Part shown: positions 8,853 through 17,224 of the stretch, one piece after another | Position numbering within the stretch: position 1 is the stretch's first letter | How the letters are laid out: the number at the start of each line of letters is the position of its first letter | Source: Micromonospora sp. NBC_01796 | GTDB taxonomy: Bacteria; Actinomycetota; Actinomycetes; Mycobacteriales; Micromonosporaceae | Assembly (NCBI RefSeq): GCF_035917455.1 | Contig: NZ_CP109078.1 | Span: 3,968,001 to 4,032,000, forward strand | Direction: 5' to 3' | DNA length: 64,000 bases | Notes under the pieces: model-generated | Seen by the model: the letters and a program-made list of their open reading frames with translations, nothing else | Told to the model about the DNA's origin: nothing | Databases searched by the model: none | Program-made: the position numbers and the translations under genes

Positions 8853-9449
8853 TCAGGGCGGTGGCTGGGTCAGGCCGGGTTCCCGGTCGCCGGGCGGCTC
8901 GGTCTCGTGGATGGCCAGTTCCTCGGCGGTCGGCCCGCCGCCGGCCGACCCCGCGTCGGCGGCGATCGCGTCGGTCTCGGTGTCGTCGCGGCTGCCCTCG
9001 TCCGGCTCCACCAGCCGACCCACGATCGGCTGGGTCGGCCCGCCCAGATTGCCGTGATCGTAGATCGACACCGCGGAGGCCGGGTCCGAGCTGGGGCCTG
9101 GATCGATCACGTCCGCGTCGAACTGGGCCTGGGCGGCGGCCTCGTCGCTGTCCGCCTCGCGCGCGATCGCCGGGTCGACCGGTCCGGCGAGCGGGTCGTC
9201 GATCGGAGGTTCGGGCTGTTCGCGCCCGATCTTGTAGTCCACCGACTCGCCGTCGAGCTGTTCCTGGGCGGTGTTCCCGAACCGGTCGACCGCCTGCGGC
9301 ACGTCGGCCGGTAGCGCGGCGGGCTGTGGACCGTCCGCCTCCCGGCCCGTGTTGACGTCGTCCCCGGCGGTCGAGTCGTCGTCGGCGGTGCCGGGCAGGC
9401 CCTCGGCCTCCGGGTCGGACAGGGGTACGGGGTAGTCGTCATCACGCAT
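8853..9449 (-). CDS. Acidic DUF5709-like protein
   Basis: 198 residues, strongly acidic, no membrane segment, rich in D, E, P and A and apparently mostly disordered. It begins MRDDDYPVPLSDPEAEGLPG and ends EPGLTQPPP. The composition and the central pattern (ESVDYKIGREQPEPPIDDPLAG ... ADVIDPGPSSDP) resemble the actinobacterial DUF5709 family of unknown function, but this match is from memory. The ATG at 9449 is chosen because sequence upstream in the frame is low-complexity and arginine-rich, unlike the body. Confidence 0.7.
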   Translation of the reverse strand: MRDDDYPVPLSDPEAEGLPGTADDDSTAGDDVNTGREADGPQPAALPADVPQAVDRFGNTAQEQLDGESVDYKIGREQPEPPIDDPLAGPVDPAIAREADSDEAAAQAQFDADVIDPGPSSDPASAVSIYDHGNLGGPTQPIVGRLVEPDEGSRDDTETDAIAADAGSAGGGPTAEELAIHETEPPGDREPGLTQPPP

Positions 9450-9953
9450 ACCGAGGGAACTACCCGTTGCCCCACGGGCATAACCGGCGACCGGTGTCCG
9501 GGTGTCCCGGCACCGTGACCGTCTGACTGGTTCGTCCCGACGAACCCGCCCGACCCGTTCCCCGTCCCAATCCATAGTGGACTCCTGGTCGACGAGCGCG
9601 GTCGGGCGGTGACGGTGCGGGCGAACCCTGTCGGTGATCGGCACCCGTGTGCCGCGCCGGGCACGACGGGTGCTTCGTGCCGATCCCGCGCCGCGGGTGC
9701 GGCACGGGGCGGACGGGGTCGCCGACCGGTTCGGGCGCTCCCGTCCGATCGTCCGGGTACGCCGAGCGCTGGGCGTACCCGGCCGTCGGGGGCCACCGGC
9801 CCGAGTTGCAGGTTTCGGCTCCGCCGGGCCCGGTTAACGGGAGACTCTGTTCGAAAGCCTGTTGGCCCAGTCACCCGTTCGGCGTGCCCGCCACCGGGAG
9901 ACCGCCCCGGCCAGTCTGCCGCTGGTCCGGCCACCCTCGATGGAGGTGACCCG
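9450..9953. other. Non-coding gap, 504 bp
   Basis: Between the divergent DUF5709-like gene and the glycosyltransferase. All frames give arginine/proline-rich translations typical of GC-rich noncoding DNA. The only feature I can support is the Shine-Dalgarno GGAGGTGA at 9942-9949 for the downstream gene. Confidence 0.6.
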
Positions 9954-11153
9954 ATGCGTGTCGGCCTCGTCCGCGCACACGCTGGCCCACCCGGCCCGTC
10001 CAGTACGGCGACCGGTACCCAGCAGCATGTGGCGCGGGTAGCCGCCGAACTCAGCGGCCGGGGTCACGACGTACGGGTCTACGAACGGCGGGAGGATCCG
10101 GAGCTGCCGGACACCACCGACGCCGACGGTTACCGGGTGGAGCGGGTGCCGGTCGGCCCGTCGACCCGCGCCCCGACCGCCAGCCTGGTGCCGCACGTCT
10201 CCGAGTTCGGGCGCTGGTTGATCGAACACTGGTCCGCCGACTGGGCCCCGGACGTGGTGCACGGCCACTTCTGGATCGGCGGCCTGGCGGCGGCGAACGC
10301 CGTACGGGAGACCAGGATTCCGGTCGTACAGACCTTCCACTCGCTCGGTGCCGAGCAACTGCGCCACCTCGGCCGGGAGTACGCCGGACCGGGGGAGCGG
10401 ATCGCCCTGGAACGCGCGCTGACCCGGGCGGTCGACCTGGCGGTGGCCCAGTCGACCGACGAGGTGGACGAGCTGACCCGGATGGGCCTGGACCGGGCGG
10501 CGGTCACGGTGGTCCCCGCCGGTGTCGACGTCGACCGGTTCACCCCCGACGGCGAGGCGGCCCCGCGCGGGCGCCGGTCCCGGATCCTCTCCGTCGGCGG
10601 CCTGTCGGCCGGACACGGACAGGAGGACCTGATCCGGGCGCTGCGCCTGGTCGGCGACGCCGAACTGATCATCCTCGGTGGCCCGCCGGGGGACGCGCTC
10701 GACCACGATCCCGACGCCCGCCGGATCCGGGAACTGGCGGCGCAGAACGGCGTCGGCGACCGGGTGCTCCTGATCGGTGACGTGCCGCACGTACGGATGC
10801 CGGCCTGGTACCGCTCCGCCGACGTGGTCGCCTGCACCCAGCGGTACGCCGCCGCCGGGCGGGTGCCGCTGGAGGCGATGGCGTGCGGGGTGCCGGTCGT
10901 CGGCTACGCCCTGGGCGGCATCGCCGACACCGTGGTGGACGAGGTCACCGGACGTCTCGTCCCGGCCGGTGACGTACGCGGGCTCGGGGTGACCCTGCGC
11001 CGGCTGCTCACCGACGACGCCCGGCGGTTCGCGTACGGGCACGCGGCGGTGGACCGGGTGCGGTGCAGCTACACCTGGGAACGGACCGCAGGCGCTTTGG
11101 AGCGGGTCTACGAGAAGGTGGTACGCCGCCGCAACCCCGACGCCGAGCTGTAG
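9954..11153 (+). CDS. GT4-family glycosyltransferase
   Basis: 399 residues, GT-B fold, family 4 (retaining). N-terminal domain: MRVGLVRAHAGPPG with a glycine-rich acceptor loop and VVHGHFWIGGLAA. C-terminal nucleotide-sugar domain: ILSVGGLSAGHGQEDLIRAL, LIGDVPHVRMPAWYRSADVVACTQ, and PLEAMACGVPVVGYALGGIAD, containing the conserved E-x7-E region. ATG 9954 follows a clear GGAGGTGA site. It stands alone, so donor and acceptor are not deducible; related enzymes act in mannosyl lipid, trehalose or mycothiol-type pathways. The following gene is convergent with only 12 bp between. Confidence 0.88.
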   Translation: MRVGLVRAHAGPPGPSSTATGTQQHVARVAAELSGRGHDVRVYERREDPELPDTTDADGYRVERVPVGPSTRAPTASLVPHVSEFGRWLIEHWSADWAPDVVHGHFWIGGLAAANAVRETRIPVVQTFHSLGAEQLRHLGREYAGPGERIALERALTRAVDLAVAQSTDEVDELTRMGLDRAAVTVVPAGVDVDRFTPDGEAAPRGRRSRILSVGGLSAGHGQEDLIRALRLVGDAELIILGGPPGDALDHDPDARRIRELAAQNGVGDRVLLIGDVPHVRMPAWYRSADVVACTQRYAAAGRVPLEAMACGVPVVGYALGGIADTVVDEVTGRLVPAGDVRGLGVTLRRLLTDDARRFAYGHAAVDRVRCSYTWERTAGALERVYEKVVRRRNPDAEL

Positions 11154-11165
11154 GGCCGGCAGGGG

Positions 11166-12041
11166 CTACACGGGCACCCGGGGCGGGTGCCGGACGGTGG
11201 TGGCGGCGCGCTGGTGCTGCGGTTCGGCGTACCGGGTCAGGCCGACCACCGTGGCGAGGGTGAGCAGGAAACCGAGCCCGGCCAACCACTCCCGCCCCGG
11301 CCAGATCCGGTCACCGAGCAGCAGCAGCCCGACCACCGCGGCCGGCAGCGCCCCGGCGGCGTCCATCGCGGCGACCGCGGCGGTCGTCGAACCCCGCTGC
11401 ATGGCCAGCCCGAGCAGGAGCTGACCGACGATCGAGTGCGCGATCAGCAGGTAGAACAACGGGTCGCGGACGCACGCGGCGAACGACTCCGCCGAGGCCA
11501 ACGGTCGGGCGGACACCGCCGCCGCGGAGAACGCCAGCCCGGCCAGCGCGCCCAGCGCCACCGAACCCGGCGCGCCGTGCAGGCGTACCGCGAAGAAACC
11601 GAGCGCACCGATCAGGCCGAGGGTCGCGACCAGGGCGACCACCGCCGTCGGGCCGAGCGGCCGGGAGTGCGCCGGCCTCGCGGCCAGCACCAGGGCGGTG
11701 ATCCCGACCAGGAGCAGCACCAGCAGGACCACCTCGGTCACCGGCAGCCGCCAGTTGAGCAGCAGCACCCCGAGCAGCGCGGTGACACCCAGCCCGGCCG
11801 CCACCGCGGCCTGGACCAGGAACAGTGGCAGGTCCCGCCGGGCCAGGAAGGCGAGCACGAAACCGAGCACCTGGCAGCCGAGCCCCAGCAGGTACGTCCG
11901 CTGGCAGGCCAGGCGCAGCAGCAGACCCGGATCGAAGCTGTGGTGGACGGTGGTCCGCGCGGCGGCCACCGACTGGAGCAGGTTGGCGACACCGTAGGCG
12001 ATGATCATGCCCGCCAGGAAGCACCAGCCCGCAGAAGCCAT
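11166..12041 (-). CDS. EamA/DMT-like integral membrane protein
   Basis: 291 residues with about nine to ten hydrophobic helices (for example LPLFLVQAAVAAGLGVTALLGVLLLNW and EVVLLVLLLVGITALVLAA) and a basic cytoplasmic tail. The overall plan, ending GALPAAVVGLLLLGDRIWPG then a last helix, resembles drug/metabolite transporter family proteins, whose second half often carries E-x-G-D-like motifs. ATG at 12041 starts directly before the first helix (MASAGWCFLAGMIIAYG); the longer frame upstream is not needed. Substrate unknown. Confidence 0.78.
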   Translation of the reverse strand: MASAGWCFLAGMIIAYGVANLLQSVAAARTTVHHSFDPGLLLRLACQRTYLLGLGCQVLGFVLAFLARRDLPLFLVQAAVAAGLGVTALLGVLLLNWRLPVTEVVLLVLLLVGITALVLAARPAHSRPLGPTAVVALVATLGLIGALGFFAVRLHGAPGSVALGALAGLAFSAAAVSARPLASAESFAACVRDPLFYLLIAHSIVGQLLLGLAMQRGSTTAAVAAMDAAGALPAAVVGLLLLGDRIWPGREWLAGLGFLLTLATVVGLTRYAEPQHQRAATTVRHPPRVPV

Positions 12042-12047
12042 CCGGCG

Positions 12048-12053
12048 AGGATA
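12048..12053 (-). promoter_or_regulatory. -10 box, leaderless candidate for the DMT-like gene
   Basis: TATCCT on the minus strand, six bases before ATG at 12041, without a ribosome-binding site between. Confidence 0.45.
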
Positions 12054-12113
12054 GAGGTTCCCGCCCCGAGCCGCCGATCGGCCCGCGACGGTGGACAAGG
12101 GGCGGGAAGACGC

Positions 12114-12905
12114 CTAGCCGAGGCGCTGGAGCAGGTCCTCGTGCAGGAGCCCGTTGCTGGCCACGGCGCTGCCCCCGGCCGGACCCGGACGCCCGGCGAG
12201 GTCGGTGAAGGTGCCGCCGGCCTCGGTGACGATGGGAATCAGGGCGGCCAGATCCCAGAGCGACAGCTCCGGTTCGACCATGATGTCGACCGCTCCCTCG
12301 GCGACCAGCATGTAGCCGTAGAAGTCGCCGTACGCGCGGCTGCGCCACCCACCCTGGATGAGGTCCAGCATCGCCGGCAGGCGCCCGTTCTCGGCCCAAC
12401 CGTCGAGCGACGAGTAGCAGACGCTCGCGTCGGCGAGTCGCCGTACGCCGGAGACCTTGATCGGGGTGGCCGCGGCGGTGTGCCGCCCGGCGTACGCCCC
12501 GTGGCCGGTGGCGGCCCACCAGCGGCGCCCCAGGGCCGGTGCGGACACCAGCCCGACAACCGGCTGGTCCCCCTCCATCAGGGCGATCAGGGTGGCCCAG
12601 ATCGGCACCCCCCGGACGAAGTTCTTGGTGCCGTCGATCGGATCGATCACCCACTGCCGGGTGCCGGAGCCGGCGGACGGCGCGGCGCTGCCGTACTCCT
12701 CGCCGATGACGCCGTCGCGGGGGCGGGTACGGGCCAGGGTGGCCCGGATCGCCCGCTCGACCGCCTGGTCCGCGTCCGTCACCGGGGTCAGGTCCGGCTT
12801 CGACTCCACGTGCAGGTCGTGTGCTCGGAACCGGGCCGTCGAGATCGAGTCCGCGGTGTCGGCGAGCACGTGGGCGAGGGACAGATCATCCGCATACCGG
12901 GCCAT
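12114..12905 (-). CDS. hisN: Histidinol-phosphatase, inositol monophosphatase type
   Basis: 263 residues. Hydrolyses histidinol phosphate to histidinol in histidine synthesis, as actinobacteria use the IMPase-fold HisN. Metal/phosphate motifs: VTDADQAVE, GEEYG (residue about 68-72), DPIDGTKNF (about 88-96) and WDLAALIPIVTEAGG near the C-terminus. Sequences RRWWAATGHGAY and GDFYGYMLVAEGAVD fit HisN better than SuhB-type inositol phosphatases, but related phosphatases cannot be fully excluded. Neighbours rsgA and aroA lie upstream on the same strand. Confidence 0.88.
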   Translation of the reverse strand: MARYADDLSLAHVLADTADSISTARFRAHDLHVESKPDLTPVTDADQAVERAIRATLARTRPRDGVIGEEYGSAAPSAGSGTRQWVIDPIDGTKNFVRGVPIWATLIALMEGDQPVVGLVSAPALGRRWWAATGHGAYAGRHTAAATPIKVSGVRRLADASVCYSSLDGWAENGRLPAMLDLIQGGWRSRAYGDFYGYMLVAEGAVDIMVEPELSLWDLAALIPIVTEAGGTFTDLAGRPGPAGGSAVASNGLLHEDLLQRLG

Positions 12906-12912
12906 GGCCGGA

Positions 12913-12918
12913 AAGGTA
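12913..12918 (-). promoter_or_regulatory. -10 box, leaderless candidate for hisN
   Basis: TACCTT on the minus strand, seven bases before the ATG at 12905. It lies in the 97-bp gap after rsgA, so hisN can be transcribed by itself. Confidence 0.45.
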
Positions 12919-13002
12919 GCGGAGTTCGGGGGGCGACGCGATCAAGGACCCACCCTCCGCGTGGCGCGGGCCACCCGGTCCGCGTGGGTCGCCGACGACG
13001 GG

Positions 13003-14193
13003 CTACTCGGTCTCGCCGGCCCGGGACGCCAGCAACCGGCGGTACGACGCCAGCCGGCGCGCGTCGGCGTGTCCGGCGGCCACCCAGGCGGGCAGCGCGC
13101 ACTCGGCGTCGGTGGCGGTGTGCTCGCAGTTGGGCGGGCAGTCCACCGTCCCCTCGACCAGGTCGGCGAAGCCGTGCAGGAGGCTGTCGGCGGAGACGTG
13201 GGCGAGCCCGAAGCTCCGGATCCCCGGTGTGTCGATGATCCATCCGGCGCCGACGTCCCTACCGGGCTTGATTTCCTCGCCGCCCGACACGACGCCGGAT
13301 TCGACCAGCCCCGGCTCGCCGCCGTCCGTCTCACCGCCGGAGGCGTCCGGCTCGGCGTCGATGCCGGAGTCGGGGGCTGCCGCGGTCGGCAGCGGAGGCA
13401 GGTGCAGCGCCACGGCACTGGTCGAGGTGTGTCGGCCCCGGCCGACCGCGCTGACCACACCGACCGCGCGGTCGGCGTCCGGGACCAGCCGGTTGACCAG
13501 GGTCGACTTGCCCACCCCGGAGTGACCGACCATCACCGACACCCGGTCGCCGAGCAGGCGGCGCAGCTCGGCCAGGTCGGAGTCGGGCCGGACCAGGACG
13601 TGCCGCAGGTCCAGCTCGGCGTAGTAGTCGAGCACCTCCTCCGGCCCGGCCAGGTCCGACTTGGTCAGGCAGAGCAGCGGCTCGACGTCCGCGTCGTACG
13701 CGGCGACCAGGCACCGGTCGATGAACCCGGTACGCGGTGGCGGGTCGGCCAGCGAGCTGACGATCACGAGCTGGTCGGCGTTGGCCACCACGACCCGTTC
13801 GAGCCGGCCCTCGGGGGTGGTGTCGTCGTCGTCGGCGGTACGCCGCAGCACCGACCTGCGTTCGGCGATCCGGACGATCCGGGCCAGCGCCCCGTCCCGG
13901 CCGGTGGTCTCCCCGACTAGGAAGACCCGGTCGCCGACCACCACCGACTTGCGGCCCAGTTCCCGGGCCCGCATCGCGGTGACCATGGGGGCGGCGGCCG
14001 ATCCGTCGTTCGGCCCGTGCCGCCCGTCGTCGTCCTCGGAGAGCACACAGATGTAGCGGCCCCGAGCGACGGTGACCACGAACGCGGGTACGGCGTCGTC
14101 GTGCGCGGGCCGGGTGCGGGTACGGGGGCGCGACGAACGGCCCGGCCGGATCCGGACGTCCTCCTCGCGGTACTCCCGCCGTTTGCCGGTCAG
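13003..14193 (-). CDS. rsgA: Ribosome small-subunit GTPase A
   Basis: Circularly permuted GTPase that checks late 30S maturation. Order of motifs: OB fold (VVTVARGRYICVL), G4 LTKSDL, G1 GHSGVGKST, G3 DTPGIRSFGL, then a C-terminal zinc site beginning CPPNCEH. Between G1 and G3 is an acidic insert of about 40 residues (EPDASGGETDGGEPGL and flanks) not usual for the family. The first ATG/GTG/TTG is GTG 14079, but the frame upstream encodes a typical actinobacterial RsgA N-tail (KRREYREEDVRIRPG, then RPRTRTRPAHD) back to CTG at 14193. That CTG has GAGGGGG five bases before it, so I use it: 396 residues, against 358 from GTG 14079. Confidence 0.88.
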   Translation of the reverse strand: MTGKRREYREEDVRIRPGRSSRPRTRTRPAHDDAVPAFVVTVARGRYICVLSEDDDGRHGPNDGSAAAPMVTAMRARELGRKSVVVGDRVFLVGETTGRDGALARIVRIAERRSVLRRTADDDDTTPEGRLERVVVANADQLVIVSSLADPPPRTGFIDRCLVAAYDADVEPLLCLTKSDLAGPEEVLDYYAELDLRHVLVRPDSDLAELRRLLGDRVSVMVGHSGVGKSTLVNRLVPDADRAVGVVSAVGRGRHTSTSAVALHLPPLPTAAAPDSGIDAEPDASGGETDGGEPGLVESGVVSGGEEIKPGRDVGAGWIIDTPGIRSFGLAHVSADSLLHGFADLVEGTVDCPPNCEHTATDAECALPAWVAAGHADARRLASYRRLLASRAGETE

Positions 14194-14254
14194 CTCAGCC
14201 CCCTCGTTCGGTGCCGCGTCCGCGCCCTTCGCGGAGCGGATCGGGGGTCGGCTG

Positions 14255-15562
14255 TCACGCGTTCTCGTCGCCGGCCACCATCGCTGACCATAGTGCCGGG
14301 AACTCCGGCAGGGTTTTCGAGGTACACCCCACGTCGTCCAGTTCGATCCCGGCGACGGTCAGCCCGATCACGGCGGCGGCGTGCGCCATCCGGTGGTCGG
14401 CGTAGGTCCGGAAGGTCCCCCCGTGCAGCGGTCGGGGGTGGATCTCCAGGCCGTCGGGGGATTCGACGACGTGCGCGCCGAGGCTGGTCAGCTCGTTGGC
14501 CAGGGCGGCCAGCCGGTCGGTCTCGTGGCCCCGGATGTGTCCGACCCCGCGCAGCCGGGACGGGCCGTCCGCCAGGGCCGCGAGCGCGGACAGCACCGGG
14601 GTCAGCTCGCTGACGTCGGAGAGGTCCGCGTCGATGCCGCGGATCACCCCGGTGCCGCGTACGGTCAGCCCGTCGGTGTCCAGCGTGACCTCGCCGCCCA
14701 TCCGGCGCAGCAGCGTACGGAGGGTGTCGACCGGTTGCAGGCTGCTGTGCGGCCAGTCGGTCAGGGTCACCGAGCCGCCGGTGACCAGGGCTGCGGCGAA
14801 GAACGGCACCGCACCGGAGAGGTCCGGCTCGATGTCCCAGCCGCGACCGGACAGGCGCCCCGGCTCGACCACCCAGACGTCCGGCGTGGTGTCGTCGACC
14901 CCGGCCCCGGCCGCGCGCAGCATCTGCACGGTCATCCGCAGGTGGGGGGCGGACGGGACCGGCGGGCCGACGTGGCGCACGGTGATGCCGTTGGTGAACC
15001 GGGGTGCGGCGAGCAGCAACCCCGAGACGAACTGGCTGGAGGCCGAGGCGTCGATGACCACCTCGCCGCCGGCCACCTCGCCGACGCCGTGCACGGTCAG
15101 CGGCAGCCGGTCCCCGGGGGCGGCGTCGATCCGTACGCCGATGTGGCGCAGCGCGTCGAGCAGCGGGCCGACCGGGCGGGTCCGGGCGTGCGGGTCGCCG
15201 TCGAAGGTGACCGGACCGTGGGCCAGCCCGGCGACGGCCGGTGCGAACCGCATGATGGTGCCGGCCAGGCCGATGTCGACGTGGGCCGGTCCGCGCAGCG
15301 GGTTCGGCCGGACCAGCCAGCGTTCCTCGTCGACGGTCGACACCTGGGTGCCGAGGGCGCGCAGCCCGGCGGCCATCAGTTCGGTGTCGCGGGCCCGCAG
15401 CGGCCGGCGGAGGGTGGACGAGCCGACCGCGACGGCGCTCAGTACGAGGGCACGCGCGGTCATCGACTTGGACCCGGGCAGGGTGAGCGTCGTCACCACC
15501 GGGTCGGTCGCGGTCGGCGCGCTCCACGGCTGGGTGGGACGGGTCGCGGTCAGGTTTGCCAC
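14255..15562 (-). CDS. aroA: EPSP synthase
   Basis: 3-phosphoshikimate 1-carboxyvinyltransferase, step six of the shikimate pathway: PEP + shikimate 3-phosphate to EPSP. 435 residues, normal length. Seen: LPGSKSMTARALVLSA (phosphate binding), GLAGTIMRFAPAVAG (family usually GNAGT; here L replaces N), FDGDPHARTRPVGPLLDAL, DASASSQFVSGLLLAAP, TYADHRMAHAAAVIGL, and DDVGCTSKTLPEFPALW. rsgA follows at 61 bp on the same strand, an order also found in mycobacteria. The gene starts at GTG 15562 and is divergent from the SRAP gene. Confidence 0.96.
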   Translation of the reverse strand: MANLTATRPTQPWSAPTATDPVVTTLTLPGSKSMTARALVLSAVAVGSSTLRRPLRARDTELMAAGLRALGTQVSTVDEERWLVRPNPLRGPAHVDIGLAGTIMRFAPAVAGLAHGPVTFDGDPHARTRPVGPLLDALRHIGVRIDAAPGDRLPLTVHGVGEVAGGEVVIDASASSQFVSGLLLAAPRFTNGITVRHVGPPVPSAPHLRMTVQMLRAAGAGVDDTTPDVWVVEPGRLSGRGWDIEPDLSGAVPFFAAALVTGGSVTLTDWPHSSLQPVDTLRTLLRRMGGEVTLDTDGLTVRGTGVIRGIDADLSDVSELTPVLSALAALADGPSRLRGVGHIRGHETDRLAALANELTSLGAHVVESPDGLEIHPRPLHGGTFRTYADHRMAHAAAVIGLTVAGIELDDVGCTSKTLPEFPALWSAMVAGDENA

Positions 15563-15725
15563 CCGTACATTCTGCCGCGCCGGGTGGCTGCGCCGGACTC
15601 GGCGGTCCGGGCGCTCCCGCTTGCCGGGACGGCCGGAATTCGGGTTGATCTCCGCTGGCCGCCCGATTGATCTCGGTGCGGTAGCAGGTTGATCTCGGGG
15701 GCGGCCGGCGACCGGCTCCAGGGGC

Positions 15726-15731
15726 TAGCGT
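15726..15731 (+). promoter_or_regulatory. -10 box, leaderless candidate for the SRAP gene
   Basis: TAGCGT, seven bases, then ATG at 15739. No ribosome-binding site is needed if transcription begins at the A of ATG. Confidence 0.5.
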
Positions 15732-15738
15732 TGGGGTC

Positions 15739-16575
15739 ATGTGTGGGAGGTACGCGACGACCCGCAGCGCGGCTGACCTGAGCCAGCTCTTCGAGTCGTT
15801 CGACGAGACGGGCGGCCGGCTCGACGCGGACTACAACGTGGCGCCGACCGATCCGGTGCCGATCGTCCGGATGTCCGCCACCGCCGGCCCGGCCGACGAC
15901 CGCTCCGCCGGTGCCGACCTCCGGGACCGGGACAACCAGGCCGACCCCGACGTGGCGGATGACCGGGCCGACGGCACCGGCGACGCTCCGGCCGCCCGGC
16001 GCCGGGCGCTCTCGGTCGCCCGGTGGGGACTCGTGCCGGCCTGGGCGAAGGACGCCCGGGGCGGCGCTCGCATGATCAACGCTCGGGCGGAGACGGTCGC
16101 CACCACCAACGCGTACGCGCGGTCGTTCGCCCGGCGCCGCTGCCTCGTCCCGGCCGACGGCTGGTACGAGTGGGTACGCGGTGACGGCGGCACCAAGCAG
16201 CCGTACTTCATGACTCCCGCCGACGGCGGCGTGCTGGCCCTCGCCGGCCTCTGGTCGGTCTGGAAGGGTCCGGACGGCCCACTGTTGAGCTGCAGCGTGA
16301 TCACCACCGCTGCGGTCGGTGAGCTGGCCGACGTACACGACCGGATGCCGTTGCTGCTCGCGCCGGAGCGCTGGGACGACTGGCTCGACGGCGGGGACTC
16401 GGCGGAACGTCTGCTCGCGCCGCCGTCGGCGCAGATGCTCGCCGGAATCGAGATCCGTCCGGTCGGCCGGGGCGTCGGCGACGTCCGCAACGACGGCCCC
16501 GAACTCGTCGCCCGGGTCAGCGCACCCCCATTGCGTACGGACCCGGCCGCGCCCGACGAATTGACGCTTTTCTGA
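15739..16575 (+). CDS. SRAP-domain protein (abasic-site DNA crosslinker)
   Basis: 278 residues, SOS-response-associated peptidase (YedK/HMCES) family. It forms a thiazolidine link to abasic sites in single-stranded DNA through Cys2, exposed after removal of Met1. Seen: MCGRYA with Cys2, NVAPTDPVPIV, ARWGLVPAWAKD, MINARAETV, CLVPADGWYEW with the active-site Glu, and DVHDRMPLLL with the active-site His. A hydrophilic Asp/Ala-rich insert of about 45 residues (around 45-90) separates the first strand from the ARWGL motif and is probably a flexible loop. Divergent from aroA, as in mycobacteria. Confidence 0.93.
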   Translation: MCGRYATTRSAADLSQLFESFDETGGRLDADYNVAPTDPVPIVRMSATAGPADDRSAGADLRDRDNQADPDVADDRADGTGDAPAARRRALSVARWGLVPAWAKDARGGARMINARAETVATTNAYARSFARRRCLVPADGWYEWVRGDGGTKQPYFMTPADGGVLALAGLWSVWKGPDGPLLSCSVITTAAVGELADVHDRMPLLLAPERWDDWLDGGDSAERLLAPPSAQMLAGIEIRPVGRGVGDVRNDGPELVARVSAPPLRTDPAAPDELTLF

Positions 16576-16774
16576 GCGTCGCCCGCCACATTGGCGCGTG
16601 CTGATTTGCCAGAGTTAGGGGTGAATCGTCGCCCTGGACTTCGCGCAGGTTCCCGGCAAACCCTTGTCTCCGCCCGCAATAGTGCGATAGAACACAGCGC
16701 CGGCAGTGGGTACGGATTCGCACCGGGCGGGTGAGGCCCACCGATCATGCCGGTCCCACGGGGGAGGTGGGTGG

Positions 16775-17173
16775 ATGACACGGGCGCGGATGCCACGCCC
16801 GCACGAGGTTGCCGCAGCACGGCGTGACCCGCGATTGTTGCGGGCAGTGGCGGAGCGGCAACTTGACGATGCCTGGCGTACCAGGGGCGTATGCCAGAGC
16901 GTGGACCCGGAAACATTTTTTCCGGCACCGAGTGAACCGGCCGATGCGGCAGTTGCGCTTTGCCGTACCTGCGATGTCCAGGGGGCCTGTCTGGCCTGGG
17001 CGTTGGAGGTGGGCGACTGCCACGGCGTATGGGGCGGCACCACGCCCCGGGAACGCAGGGCCATGCTGGTCGCCTGGCGGGGTCAGGTGCAGCGTGATCC
17101 GGACGCGGTGGTGGACGACGGCGGGCCGCCGGTGAGAGACCGGCTGCTGACGCTGGTGCCATTGAGCCGTTGA
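16775..17173 (+). CDS. WhiB-family Fe-S regulator
   Basis: 132 residues. Four cluster cysteines C40, C63, C66 and C72 in the C-x22-C-x2-C-x5-C pattern, followed by the GVWGG turn (residues about 84-88) and a basic tail. WhiB proteins bind a nitric-oxide- and oxygen-sensitive [4Fe-4S] cluster and usually act with the primary sigma factor. N-terminal extension of about 30 residues compared with the short WhiB1. ATG 16775 is set by GGGGGAGGTGG just upstream. This is one of two WhiB genes in the window; which subclass it belongs to is not clear. Confidence 0.92.
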   Translation: MTRARMPRPHEVAAARRDPRLLRAVAERQLDDAWRTRGVCQSVDPETFFPAPSEPADAAVALCRTCDVQGACLAWALEVGDCHGVWGGTTPRERRAMLVAWRGQVQRDPDAVVDDGGPPVRDRLLTLVPLSR

Positions 17174-17224
17174 GCTGACGACCGGGCGGGCCGGCGCGGT
17201 TCCGGCGGGGAGCAGAATGACCGG

